Of a stretch of DNA of 64,000 nucleotides, positions 1 to 9,039 are shown piece by piece; within the stretch, counting starts at the first letter, position 1; every line of letters starts with the position of its first letter. Source of the stretch: ZC4RG35 sp040878345. Lineage in GTDB: Bacteria; Actinomycetota; Acidimicrobiia; Spongiisociales; ZC4RG35. The DNA lies in assembly GCA_040878345.1 (NCBI GenBank), contig JBBDML010000009.1, positions 1 through 64,000 of the forward strand, in the 5' to 3' direction. Below the pieces are notes generated by a model. That model was not told the DNA's origin, did not search any database, and saw only the letters and a program-made list of their open reading frames with translations. Position numbers and translations under genes: made by a program.

Positions 1-820
1 CGGCGGCCAGCCTGGCCGCCACGTCGCCGAGCCGGATCTCGTCGGGCTCGATGGTCGCCACCTCGTCCCAGGCGAGGGGGGTGGCCACAGGTGCCCCGTC
101 TCGGGGCCGGAGCGACCAGGGCGCCACCGCGGTGGAATATGGGGCGTTGCGGAGCCAGTCGACGAAGACCCGGTCACCGCGCTTCTTCTTGAGAAAGGCC
201 AGGGTCAGCAGATCGGGATGCTGCTCGGATCCGATGGCGGCGATCCCCCGGGCCACCTCGGCGACGACATCACCATCGAGATTGGGGACCAGCCGGGCCC
301 GGAGGTGATATCCCTTCGACCCCGAGGTCATCGGGTAGGTCAGGATCCCATGACTCTCGAGCAGCGCCCCCAGCACCGCTGCCGCCTCACGGACCAGGTC
401 GACCCGTCCTGGCGGCGGGTCGAGGTCCCAGATCACCCAGTCCGGGTGAGAGATGTCCTCCACCTTCACCGGTGGGGCGTGGTAGGTGATCACCCCGAGG
501 TTGGCGTAGAACAGGATTGCCTCGGTGCTGTCGATCACCGGGTAGACGGTGGTTCCCCCACCCTCCTTGGGGGTCTCGTGACGGGCGATGATGTCCGGGT
601 AGTGGTCGGGGACGTTCTTCTGCATGAACCCCTGGCCCCCGATCCCCTTGGGGAAGCGCTCCACGGTGAGGGCCCGCCCCGCCACATAAGGCAGCATCGA
701 TCCCGAGACCTTTTGGTAGTGGTCGACCACCTGGCCCTTGGTGATCCCGTCCTCGGGGAACACCACTCGGTCGGGGTTCGTTACCTGCACACCCCCAAGG
801 TTATGGGAGATCGAGCTCAT
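1..820 (-). CDS. ligD: LigD-type DNA primase-polymerase domain (5' part of gene; continues beyond window)
   Basis: The first 273 residues of a minus-strand gene starting at the ATG at 820; its 3' end lies outside the window. The protein matches the polymerase/primase domain of DNA ligase D, which fills gaps and adds ribonucleotides at double-strand breaks together with Ku in bacterial end joining. The N-terminus runs MSSISHNLGG, then VTNPDRVVFPEDGITKG. The metal-binding motif DWVIWDLDPPPG (about residues 133-144) and the TSGSKGYHL motif shortly after are both intact. Whether ligase and nuclease domains follow cannot be seen; in many actinomycetes the polymerase is a stand-alone protein. It is transcribed divergently from the ABC locus at 906. 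Confidence 0.9.
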   Translation of the reverse strand, partial: MSSISHNLGGVQVTNPDRVVFPEDGITKGQVVDHYQKVSGSMLPYVAGRALTVERFPKGIGGQGFMQKNVPDHYPDIIARHETPKEGGGTTVYPVIDSTEAILFYANLGVITYHAPPVKVEDISHPDWVIWDLDPPPGRVDLVREAAAVLGALLESHGILTYPMTSGSKGYHLRARLVPNLDGDVVAEVARGIAAIGSEQHPDLLTLAFLKKKRGDRVFVDWLRNAPYSTAVAPWSLRPRDGAPVATPLAWDEVATIEPDEIRLGDVAARLAA

Positions 821-905
821 GGCGGGAAGGCTGACATCTGGAGATGCAAGCCAGACATAGACATATCATCCTGCCCCCACCCGCCGACCGTGAGGGAACC
901 AGCAG

Positions 906-3900
906 TTGATTCGTCTGATCATCCGAACCTGGGGTGTCGTGGCCAGACGGATGGCCTCGGACTGGTTGATGCTGACCGCCGCCGCCATCACCATCCTCCT
1001 CGCCACCACCCTCCTCGCCGCCAGCCCGATCTACGCCGACGCGGTCAACCTGGCCAGCCTGCATCGCACCCTCGCCGACAATGAGGTAACCGATTCGAAC
1101 CTTGAGGTCTCGGCCCGGGGCCGCGCCGACGGCTTCGCCCGTTTCGACCCCATCGTCCGTGACCAGGTGGCAGACGACTTCAGGGCCACCGGCGCCCGGG
1201 TATACGCCCAGGTGGTGGCGGCCTCTCATGAGATCCCGCTGGGGTCGGACGAGGTGATCGACCTGGCCTCGATCCAATGGCTCGAGGGGGTCGAGGAGCA
1301 TGCCACCCTGAGCGAAGGGGACTGGCCGGCCGAAGCGGGCGACCTGCCCGAGCTGGCCATCCAAGAGGTGACCTCCACCCGGACCGGTCTTGCGGTCGGG
1401 GACGAGGTCACGTTGACCAACCGACGGGACCCGTCATTGGAGACCACGGCGAGGATCGTGGGAGTCTTCACCGCCAACGATCCCGACGACCCGTTCTGGT
1501 TCGACGACCCCCTCATCGGGACCGGACTCGAGGAAAGTGGTGCCTTCCCGGACCACGGGCCCTTCCTCACCGACCTGGACAGCATGATCACGGTGTTCTC
1601 CCCTCACTCTTCCTTGGTCAACTGGCGGGTGTTTCCCCGGCACCAGAACCTGACGGTTGCCGGGATCACCCCGATGAGACGGTCGGTGGAGACCATGGAT
1701 GACGGGCTCAACGCCGCATTGGGTGAGCAGACCGGGCCCACCGGTGAGGTGGCGGTGGACTTCAGGGTGGCCTCGGGTCTGGGGGATAGCCTCCGCCGAG
1801 CCGAGCAGTCGGTGGTGGTCACCCGGTCGAACGTCCTGATGCTGTCGGTCCAGCTCGCCGTCCTCGCCGGCTATGCGCTGATGCACACCTCGGGCCTCCT
1901 GGTGGAGGGGCGTCGGGTGGAGACCGGTCTGCTTCGCTCCCGGGGGGCCGGCAACGGACAGGTCCTGGCGGTGTCGGTGATGGAGGGGGTCCTGCTCACC
2001 CTTCCCGCCGTCTTCCTCGCCCCCTGGCTCGCCACCCAGGCGCTGCGGCTCCTCAACCGGGTAGGCCCCCTCACCTCGATCGGTCTCGGTTTCGAGCCGG
2101 TGATCAACCAGACCTCCTACCTCCTCTCCGCCTTCGCCGCCACCTGTTGTGTGGTCGCCCTTGCGTTTCCCGCATACCGGTCGTCGCGGACATTCAACGA
2201 GTCATACATCGCACTGGGCCGCCAGGGCACCAAGGGCTATGCCCAGCGGGCCGGGGTCGACATCGCCCTGTTGGTCCTGGCCGTCACCGCCTTCTGGCAG
2301 CTCAAGACCCGAGGTGTCGAGATCAGCTCGACTGTGCGGAGCCGTCTCGGGATCGACCCCCTGTTGATCGGGGCCCCTGCCCTCGGGCTCCTCGCCGGCG
2401 GGGCGCTGGCGCTGCGGACCATCCCCCTCCTCGCCAGGCTGGGCGAGCGGATCGCCGGTGCCCGCAAATCCACCGTGCCCGCCCTCTCCGCCTGGCAGGT
2501 GGCCCGGCGTCCCCTGCGTTACGCCCGTGCCGCCCTCCTCCTCACCATGGCGGTCGGTGTCGGCTTCTTCGCCGCCTCCTATGCCACCACCTGGACCCTG
2601 TCACAGAACGACCAGGCCGCCTTCCAGGTCGGCGCCGATGTGACAGTGAGCCCCGGCCACCGGCCCGGGTCGATCCCCGAGCTTCAGCTCCGAGCCGCCC
2701 ACGAGTCCATCGAGGGGGTCAACCGGTCGATGCCGGTGTTCACGGTGTCGGGCCAGCTCTCCCGGACCGGTAGGCCGACCCGGTTCGTCGCCCTCGACGC
2801 TGCCACCGCCGCCGAGGTGGTCACCATCCGTGACGACCTCACCGATGCCGCTTTCCCCGACCTGATGGAACGTCTCGCCGAGCAACGCCCCGAGATCGCC
2901 TCCATCCCCCTCCCCGGTGAGCCCCAGGCCCTCTCGGTGGTGATGTCGGTGGAGGCGGCCATCCCATGCGAGGACCTCCAACCGGAGCCCGGCTCCGGTC
3001 CACCGGTCCCCTGCCTCGCCCCCAGGGCCCGGGTAGTCCTGCAAGACGGGAGCGGTCTGCTGCATCGACTCGATCTGGGACCGGTTCCGGTAGACCAGGG
3101 TGAGGTCAGGTTGGAGACCACCCTCATCGACCATGTCGGCGAGGACCCGGCCCTGCCCGAATACCCGCTGACACTGGTGGCGCTGGAGATCGGGATCCCG
3201 GTCGGGACCACCCCGGCTCGAGAGGCCAGGGTCACGATCAGCGGACTCGATGTAAGCGATCGGCCCGGTGGTGACTGGCTTCCGGTCCTCCCCCAGATCG
3301 GTGGAGCCCAGTGGGCCCTCACCGCCTCCAGCGTCACCGGAGCATTCCTCCCACCCTCGATCCAGCGGGTCTCCCCCGACGACCTCGGCATACTGGGTCT
3401 CCAGATATCGACGGTCGGCAATGTCCCCGACCAGTCGGTGTATTTCGGGATGCGACCCCCACAACTCGAGTTGCCCCAGACCTTCCCGGTGGTGGTCACC
3501 AACGGCATCCTCGAGGAGACCGGGATAGGGGTCGGAGACACCATCCGGCTCGCCGGTCTCCGCATCACCCGTGACACGGCGACGGTGGTGGCGGCCATCG
3601 AGGCCTTCCCCACCGTCACCCCGGGGAGTGGCACCGCAGCCATCATCGACCTGGCCACCATCCAGATGCTGGGTTATGAGCCGGGGGGGCGGATCGAAGC
3701 ACCCGGTGAGTACTGGCTCGACGTCGATGATCGTTCGACTGCCAGTGTCGTCTCCACCTTGGGCCGGCCGCCCTTCGACTCGACCCGGGTCGCCGAACGG
3801 GTGGAGCGGGCCATCACCCTCCAGTCCGACCCCATCGCCCTGGGCACCATCGCCGCCCTGTCCCTCGGCTTCGCCGCCTCGGCCATCCTGGCTGCGGTCG

Positions 3901-4268
3901 GGTTCACCGTCAGTGCGGTGGCTGCCGCCCGGGAGCGAGTCGCCGAGTTCACCCTGCTCCGGGCGCTGGGGCTCTCCAAACGCCAGCTCGGTGTCTGGCT
4001 AAGCATCGAGCAGGCGGTCCTGGTGATCATGGGGCTGTTGTTCGGGACCATCGTCGGGCTGGTCCTGGTCAGCCTGATCCTCCCCCTGATCTCGGTCACC
4101 CAGCAAGGGGCGATCGCCTTCCCCGTTCTGATCGTCGCCTACCCGCTCAACGCCATCCTCCTCCTCGACCTGGCGGTAGTCGTCACCCTGGCCCTGGTGG
4201 TGGTGGTGCTGTCAGTGGTGGTGCGCCGTCAGGGGCTGGCCGCCCAGCTCAGGATCGGGGAGGGCTGA
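906..4268 (+). CDS. FtsX/MacB-type ABC transporter permease (1120 aa)
   Basis: Large membrane subunit of a type VII (MacB/Lol-like) ABC system. One transmembrane helix lies near residues 20-42 and is followed by an extracytoplasmic region. A first membrane block lies near 308-390 (VLMLSVQLAVLAGYAL onward), a second large extracellular domain follows, and the C-terminal FtsX block near 978-1107 carries the coupling motif AARERVAEFTLLRALGLS. The start is the TTG at 906, with GAGGGA eight nucleotides upstream. The stop at 4268 is one base before the ATG of the next permease, so the two are probably made together as a heterodimer. Such systems usually move lipids, lipoproteins or peptides or act mechanically; the substrate here is unknown. 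Confidence 0.88.
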   Translation: MIRLIIRTWGVVARRMASDWLMLTAAAITILLATTLLAASPIYADAVNLASLHRTLADNEVTDSNLEVSARGRADGFARFDPIVRDQVADDFRATGARVYAQVVAASHEIPLGSDEVIDLASIQWLEGVEEHATLSEGDWPAEAGDLPELAIQEVTSTRTGLAVGDEVTLTNRRDPSLETTARIVGVFTANDPDDPFWFDDPLIGTGLEESGAFPDHGPFLTDLDSMITVFSPHSSLVNWRVFPRHQNLTVAGITPMRRSVETMDDGLNAALGEQTGPTGEVAVDFRVASGLGDSLRRAEQSVVVTRSNVLMLSVQLAVLAGYALMHTSGLLVEGRRVETGLLRSRGAGNGQVLAVSVMEGVLLTLPAVFLAPWLATQALRLLNRVGPLTSIGLGFEPVINQTSYLLSAFAATCCVVALAFPAYRSSRTFNESYIALGRQGTKGYAQRAGVDIALLVLAVTAFWQLKTRGVEISSTVRSRLGIDPLLIGAPALGLLAGGALALRTIPLLARLGERIAGARKSTVPALSAWQVARRPLRYARAALLLTMAVGVGFFAASYATTWTLSQNDQAAFQVGADVTVSPGHRPGSIPELQLRAAHESIEGVNRSMPVFTVSGQLSRTGRPTRFVALDAATAAEVVTIRDDLTDAAFPDLMERLAEQRPEIASIPLPGEPQALSVVMSVEAAIPCEDLQPEPGSGPPVPCLAPRARVVLQDGSGLLHRLDLGPVPVDQGEVRLETTLIDHVGEDPALPEYPLTLVALEIGIPVGTTPAREARVTISGLDVSDRPGGDWLPVLPQIGGAQWALTASSVTGAFLPPSIQRVSPDDLGILGLQISTVGNVPDQSVYFGMRPPQLELPQTFPVVVTNGILEETGIGVGDTIRLAGLRITRDTATVVAAIEAFPTVTPGSGTAAIIDLATIQMLGYEPGGRIEAPGEYWLDVDDRSTASVVSTLGRPPFDSTRVAERVERAITLQSDPIALGTIAALSLGFAASAILAAVGFTVSAVAAARERVAEFTLLRALGLSKRQLGVWLSIEQAVLVIMGLLFGTIVGLVLVSLILPLISVTQQGAIAFPVLIVAYPLNAILLLDLAVVVTLALVVVVLSVVVRRQGLAAQLRIGEG

Positions 4269-4269
4269 G

Positions 4270-7209
4270 ATGACCGCCCCGGTCTCGACCCGCCGGCCCA
4301 CGGAGCGACCCTCGGCCACCGTCGGTGCCCGGGCCATCCTCCGCCAGCTCACCGCCGAGCCGGTGGTCCCGGTGGTGATCATGGCGGTAGTGCTGGTCAC
4401 CGGGTTCTTCCTCACCGCCGCCCCCCGCATGTTCCGCACCCTCTCCGGTGATGCCCTCCAGGACACCTTGGCCCGCACCTCGGCACCGGCGGGCAACCTG
4501 GCAGTGCAGGTATTCGATCGGATCGGTGCGGCGTCGGGTGACAACCCCTTCGTGAGGATCGAAGAGGCCGGGCAGGCGTTCGTGGAGGAGAACGTCGGGG
4601 AGCCGGTGCGGTCACTGATCGAGGAGACACGATTCGAGGTGGAGAGCATCAATTTCCAGATGCTCCCCTTCCCGGGGGACACCCCCACCACCTATCAGAC
4701 GTTCATGCATCTCCGCTACATGGAGGACATCGCCGACCACGTGAGGTTGGTCGAGGGGCGGTTCCCCCAGCCCCAACCTGCCATCCAGATGTGGGTCGGG
4801 TTCGAGTGCCCGGAGATCGAGATCGGTGACGACCCTGATGCCATCGACCCCGAGACCCTGGTCGACCCCAACGGGGATGGGTTCGTCACCTGTGCCCGGT
4901 TGCCGGTCGAGGTCTTCGAGGCCGCCTTCACCCGGGCCGCCCTCGATCAGATGGGGCTCGACATCGGTGACCGGGTGGTGCTCGAGCCCGACGACCCGCG
5001 GTTCAGCCCCGACTGGGAGAACATCGACTTCCGCTTTGGGGTGAGCTTCGCCAGAGTCATCGAGGTTTCCGGCGTCTTCGAGGCCAACGACCCCGATGAG
5101 GCCTACTGGTACGACGATCCCACCCTTCTCACCCCGTCACTGGGGATCAACCCCGACTTTGTGATCGTCTACCCGATCGGTCTATTCGCCCCCGAGGACT
5201 ATGCCCGGCTGGTCGACAACCTCGACTTCTCGGCCTGGACCTACACCCAGCGGCACTTCCTCGACCACAGCCTTATAACGGTGGAGAACGCCCCCGAGAT
5301 CGCCACCGAGGTCAGACGGCTCCAGACCGATTTCAGGACGACCTCGATCTTCAGCTTCACCCCGGTGGTCGGCACCGGTCTCGCCGTGATCATCGACGAC
5401 TATCTGGCGCAACGTGACCTGGCGATCTCGGTGCTCTCGATTTCGGTGGCCGGCGTTTTCGTCGTGGCCCTGGCGTTGGTCTGGCTGCTGGCAGCCCTGA
5501 TGGCGTCGAGCCAACGTGGCTCGACCATCCAGCTCCGGAGCCGGGGGGGCTCACCGGGACAACTCACCTTTTCCCAGCTGATCCAGGGCCTGATCCTGTC
5601 GGTCCCGGCCGCCGCCTTGGCCTACGGAGCCTCCCGGGCCCTCATCCCAGGGGCAAACCGGGTCTCCCTGATGATCGCCGCCGCCCTCGCCGCCGGCGCC
5701 GCCCTCCTCCTCATCGTGGCCTCCTCGGCGGCCACCCGACGCAACCTGGGCCTGCTCCACCGAACCGAGGACGACACCCGGCGGGCCTCGTTGGGGCGTC
5801 TGGTTGCCGAGGCCCTGGTGGTGGTGCTGGCGGGGGCCGCCATCATCGTGATCAGACGACGTCCCAGTACCCCCGAAGACGGTCTCGACCTGCTGATGGC
5901 AGCCGGGCCGGTGCTGCTCGCCCTGGCGGTGGCGGTGGTCACCCTCCGTCTCTACGTCCTGCCCATCAGGCTGGCGGCATGGCTGGGATCGAGACGCAAG
6001 GGCCTGGTCGGCTTTGTCGGGTTCCAGCGAGTCGTCCAGCAGGCCCCTGCCGCCCGGCTCCCTCTCACGGTCATCCTGCTGGCGGTGGCGGTGGCAGTGT
6101 TCGCCGATCTGGTGGGCACCTCGATCAACCAGGGTCAGATCGAGGCCACCTATCACACCGTCGGCGCCAGCTATCGGGTGACCGGGGCCGCCCCGGGGCG
6201 GCCGCTCTCACCCGACCTGGACCTCTCTGGTCTTCCCGAGGTCGAGGCCACCGCCCTCGCCACCTTGTTGCCCGCCTCCCGGCTCCGGTTCGAGGACGTC
6301 GAGACCCGGGACCTCGTCGACGTCCTCGCCATCGACGCCGCCGACTACCAGACGGTGGTATCCGGGACCGCCGCCGACCCCCGGATCCCGACCTCGCTGA
6401 CCGACCCCGACCTCGGTGAGGGGGTGGGGACCAGGGACAACCCGATGGCGGCCATCGTCTCCTCCAACTGGTCGGCGACCCGGCCACCGGCCCTGGGTCA
6501 GATCTTCAGTCTCGAGATGGGGGGCGTTCGGGCGGTGGCATTGGTCACAGAGATCCGTGAGGTGTTCCCCGGCTTCCCCGAGGGCCGTCCCTTCGTGGTC
6601 CTCCCCCGGCCGGCACTGGAGATCGCCGCCGCCCCCGAGAAGGTGACACCCACCATCCTCTACGCCCGAGCCCCGAGATCCGCCTTGGGGGCCATCGAGA
6701 CCACCCTGGAGGAGCAAACCCTGGGGATGAGCCTCACCGCCCAGGCGTCGTTGTTCGACCAGATCCATGACTCCCCCCTGGTGACCACGGTCGATCTGGC
6801 GCTCCGTCTCGCCTTCATCGTCGCCCTCGTCTTCGCGGTGGTGGCTGCCGTCGCCGGCGTCGCGCTTCTGGCGGGACCGAGAGACCGGGACTTCGGGTAC
6901 ATGGGGACCATGGGTCTCAGCCACCGCCAGACGGTGGCGATGACCCTGATCGAACAGGTCCCGGCGGCCCTGATCGCAGCGGTGGTCGGGGGGTTGTTGG
7001 GGATCGGGATCAGCCTCCTCCTCCGACCGGTGATCGATCTCGGCACCTTCGTCGGCCCCGGTCTCACCATCACCCTCGACGCCAACCCCCTGATGGTGGT
7101 CTGGATCTCCCTGGGGGTGGTGACGGTGCTGGTAGGGGTGATCCTCCTCTACGGCCCTGCCAATCGCCGGCGAGACCTGGGCAGCGTGGTCAGACTGGGA
7201 GACGAGTAG
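4270..7209 (+). CDS. FtsX/MacB-type ABC transporter permease, second subunit (979 aa)
   Basis: Second FtsX-like permease of the same locus, starting one base after its neighbour's stop. An N-terminal helix near residues 33-55 (VVIMAVVLVTGFFLTAAP) precedes an extracellular domain. A membrane block follows near 382-460, containing SSQRGSTIQLRSRGGSPGQL. The C-terminal FtsX block near 840-930 carries the coupling motif GPRDRDFGYMGTMGLSHRQT. Overall architecture parallels the 1120-residue protein but the sequences differ, which suggests an asymmetric heterodimer rather than a recent duplication. It ends three bases before the first ATPase gene. Confidence 0.87.
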   Translation: MTAPVSTRRPTERPSATVGARAILRQLTAEPVVPVVIMAVVLVTGFFLTAAPRMFRTLSGDALQDTLARTSAPAGNLAVQVFDRIGAASGDNPFVRIEEAGQAFVEENVGEPVRSLIEETRFEVESINFQMLPFPGDTPTTYQTFMHLRYMEDIADHVRLVEGRFPQPQPAIQMWVGFECPEIEIGDDPDAIDPETLVDPNGDGFVTCARLPVEVFEAAFTRAALDQMGLDIGDRVVLEPDDPRFSPDWENIDFRFGVSFARVIEVSGVFEANDPDEAYWYDDPTLLTPSLGINPDFVIVYPIGLFAPEDYARLVDNLDFSAWTYTQRHFLDHSLITVENAPEIATEVRRLQTDFRTTSIFSFTPVVGTGLAVIIDDYLAQRDLAISVLSISVAGVFVVALALVWLLAALMASSQRGSTIQLRSRGGSPGQLTFSQLIQGLILSVPAAALAYGASRALIPGANRVSLMIAAALAAGAALLLIVASSAATRRNLGLLHRTEDDTRRASLGRLVAEALVVVLAGAAIIVIRRRPSTPEDGLDLLMAAGPVLLALAVAVVTLRLYVLPIRLAAWLGSRRKGLVGFVGFQRVVQQAPAARLPLTVILLAVAVAVFADLVGTSINQGQIEATYHTVGASYRVTGAAPGRPLSPDLDLSGLPEVEATALATLLPASRLRFEDVETRDLVDVLAIDAADYQTVVSGTAADPRIPTSLTDPDLGEGVGTRDNPMAAIVSSNWSATRPPALGQIFSLEMGGVRAVALVTEIREVFPGFPEGRPFVVLPRPALEIAAAPEKVTPTILYARAPRSALGAIETTLEEQTLGMSLTAQASLFDQIHDSPLVTTVDLALRLAFIVALVFAVVAAVAGVALLAGPRDRDFGYMGTMGLSHRQTVAMTLIEQVPAALIAAVVGGLLGIGISLLLRPVIDLGTFVGPGLTITLDANPLMVVWISLGVVTVLVGVILLYGPANRRRDLGSVVRLGDE

Positions 7210-7211
7210 AG

Positions 7212-8177
7212 ATGACCAAGACCACCGAATACCAGGCCCTGTTGGACCAGGCGGCCCGTGCCGAGCGCAAGGCGTTCGGGGACGGCGCCATCATCGTCTG
7301 TGACAACCTGGTCAAGATCTACAAGATCGCCGACCTCGAGGTGGTGGCCCTCCAGGGTCTCGACCTGGTGGTGGAGCGTGGCGAGTTCGTCGCCATCGTC
7401 GGCTCCTCGGGGAGCGGCAAGTCGACCCTGCTCAACATCCTCGGCGGTCTCGACACCCCTTCGGCGGGTCATGTCAAGGTGGCCGGGTTCGACCTCCTCG
7501 ACATCGATCATCAGGACCGCACCCGCTATCGCCGGGAGGTGATCGGTTTCGTCTGGCAGCAGACCGCCCGCAACCTCCTCCCCTATCTCACGGCCGCCCA
7601 GAACGTGGAGATGCCCTTGATCCTCACCGGCGCCCCCTCGGCGTTTCGCCGCAGCCGGGTCAAGACCCTTCTCGAGGTGGTCGGTCTCGCCGACCGTCGC
7701 CATCACCGACCCGAGGAGCTCTCCGGTGGTGAGCAGCAACGGGTGGCCATCGCCACCGCCCTGTCCAACTCACCTGAGATCCTCTTCGCCGACGAGCCCA
7801 CTGGCGAGCTCGACACCAAGACGTCGTCGGAGGTGTTCGAGGTGATGCGCCGGGTCAATCAGACCGAGGGGATCACCATCGTGGTGGTCACCCACGACCC
7901 GCTGGTCGCCGAGCACGTGACCCGGACTGTGGCCATCCGGGACGGGAGGACCAGCAGCGAGGTGGTGCGACGCACCCAGATCAGTGATCTCGGGGAGCAC
8001 CAGATCGTGGCCGAAGAGTTCGCCGTCCTCGACCGGGTTGGGCGGCTCCAGCTCCCCGCCGACTATGTCGACGCCCTCGACCTCCGGCGTCGGGTTCGGC
8101 TCGCCCTGGAAGCCGACCACATCAGCATCTGGCCCGACCGGCCGGCGACGACGGACGACCCGGAGGACGAAGAGTGA
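7212..8177 (+). CDS. ABC transporter ATP-binding protein, MacB/LolD type (321 aa)
   Basis: ATPase for the upstream permeases. Walker A is VGSSGSGKSTLLN (about residues 62-74), the Q-loop region reads GFVWQQTARNLLPYLTA, the signature is LSGGEQQRVAIA (about 169) and Walker B is ILFADEPTGELD. It is longer than the usual 220-240 residues, with about 30 extra residues at the N-terminus and a C-terminal tail of about 60 residues past the H-loop (VVVTHDPL) that ends in an acidic run. The tail has no family I recognise. Its stop overlaps the next gene's GTG by four bases. Confidence 0.93.
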   Translation: MTKTTEYQALLDQAARAERKAFGDGAIIVCDNLVKIYKIADLEVVALQGLDLVVERGEFVAIVGSSGSGKSTLLNILGGLDTPSAGHVKVAGFDLLDIDHQDRTRYRREVIGFVWQQTARNLLPYLTAAQNVEMPLILTGAPSAFRRSRVKTLLEVVGLADRRHHRPEELSGGEQQRVAIATALSNSPEILFADEPTGELDTKTSSEVFEVMRRVNQTEGITIVVVTHDPLVAEHVTRTVAIRDGRTSSEVVRRTQISDLGEHQIVAEEFAVLDRVGRLQLPADYVDALDLRRRVRLALEADHISIWPDRPATTDDPEDEE

Positions 8178-8899
8178 CCCACCGATCGGGTTTGATGACG
8201 CCACCCCCCCGCTCGGAGCGGGGCCTCATCGTCGAGGCGGTCGGGTTGTCGAGGGTCTACGACATGGGCTCTCATACCGTCGAGGCCCTCACCGATGTCG
8301 ACCTCGGGGTTCGATCCGGGACAATGGTGGCGGTCCGGGGCCGGTCCGGCAGTGGCAAGACCACCCTGCTCAACCTGTTGGGCGGGCTCGACCGACCGAC
8401 ATCGGGTCGGGTCCTCGTCGATAGTGAGGACCTGACCACCATGGACGACGAACAACTGGTCGAGGTTCGAAGGGTCAAGGTCGGGTTCATCTTCCAGGCG
8501 TTCGGACTGATCCCGATCCTCACCGCACGGGAAAACGTCCAGGTCCCGCTGCGTCTCACCCACACCGACGTCGCGGAGCGGGAGACCCGGTCACGGGCCT
8601 TGCTCGAGTTGGTGGGTCTGGGCGATCGGGGCGACCATCGCCCCCATGAGTTGTCGGGCGGGGAGCAGCAGAGGGTCGCCATCGCCCGGGCCCTGGCCAA
8701 CACCCCCAGGGTGATCCTGGCCGACGAGCCCACCGGCCAACTCGACACCCGCACTGGTCAGACCATCGTCGAATTGATCCGCACCCTGATCCGAAGCGAG
8801 CACGTCGCCGTGGTCATCGCCACCCACGACCCCGCCCCCCTGGCTATCGCCGACTCGGTCGTCGAGCTGCGCGATGGGCGGATCGTGTCGAGGGGCTGA
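8174..8899 (+). CDS. ABC transporter ATP-binding protein, MacB/LolD type (241 aa)
   Basis: Second ATPase of the export locus, starting at the GTG in a GTGA overlap with the preceding gene; an in-frame ATG at 8195 is a possible alternative. Walker A is VRGRSGSGKTTLLN (about 53-66), the Q-loop reads GFIFQAFGLIPILTA, the signature is LSGGEQQRVAIARAL (about 160) and Walker B is RVILADEPTGQLD. It has the standard compact length. Two permeases and two non-identical ATPases in one four-gene unit suggest a heteromeric transporter, with one ATPase possibly bound to each permease. Confidence 0.93.
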   Translation: MTHRSGLMTPPPRSERGLIVEAVGLSRVYDMGSHTVEALTDVDLGVRSGTMVAVRGRSGSGKTTLLNLLGGLDRPTSGRVLVDSEDLTTMDDEQLVEVRRVKVGFIFQAFGLIPILTARENVQVPLRLTHTDVAERETRSRALLELVGLGDRGDHRPHELSGGEQQRVAIARALANTPRVILADEPTGQLDTRTGQTIVELIRTLIRSEHVAVVIATHDPAPLAIADSVVELRDGRIVSRG

Positions 8900-9026
8900 A
8901 CTCGTTCTAAACCAGCAGGTCGATCAGCTCTCTCGGAGCGAATGGCTTATCAGGGCAATGCCACACTCCCCCCACACACCAGTGCTCTCAACCTGCATAA
9001 CTGCGATCGACCCCACCCGTGTCGCC

Positions 9027-9032
9027 TAGATT
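9027..9032 (+). promoter_or_regulatory. -10 element for a probable leaderless transcript
   Basis: TAGATT ends seven bases before the GTG at 9040, the spacing expected when transcription starts at the first base of the start codon. No ribosome binding site precedes this GTG. This decides the choice of 9040 over the in-frame GTG at 9019. No clear -35 element is visible. Confidence 0.45.
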
Positions 9033-9039
9033 CCAAAGG

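Noticed and set aside
218..1084. Long plus-strand open frame of 288 codons over the ligD 5' region
   Set aside because: Its product is Arg/His/Pro-rich and it lies antisense to the well-conserved LigD domain and across the permease start; a GC-rich shadow.
2601..3661. Two minus-strand frames of 287 and 325 codons inside the first permease
   Set aside because: Low-complexity Arg/Ser/Gly-rich products, no family resemblance, antisense to clear FtsX permease sequence.
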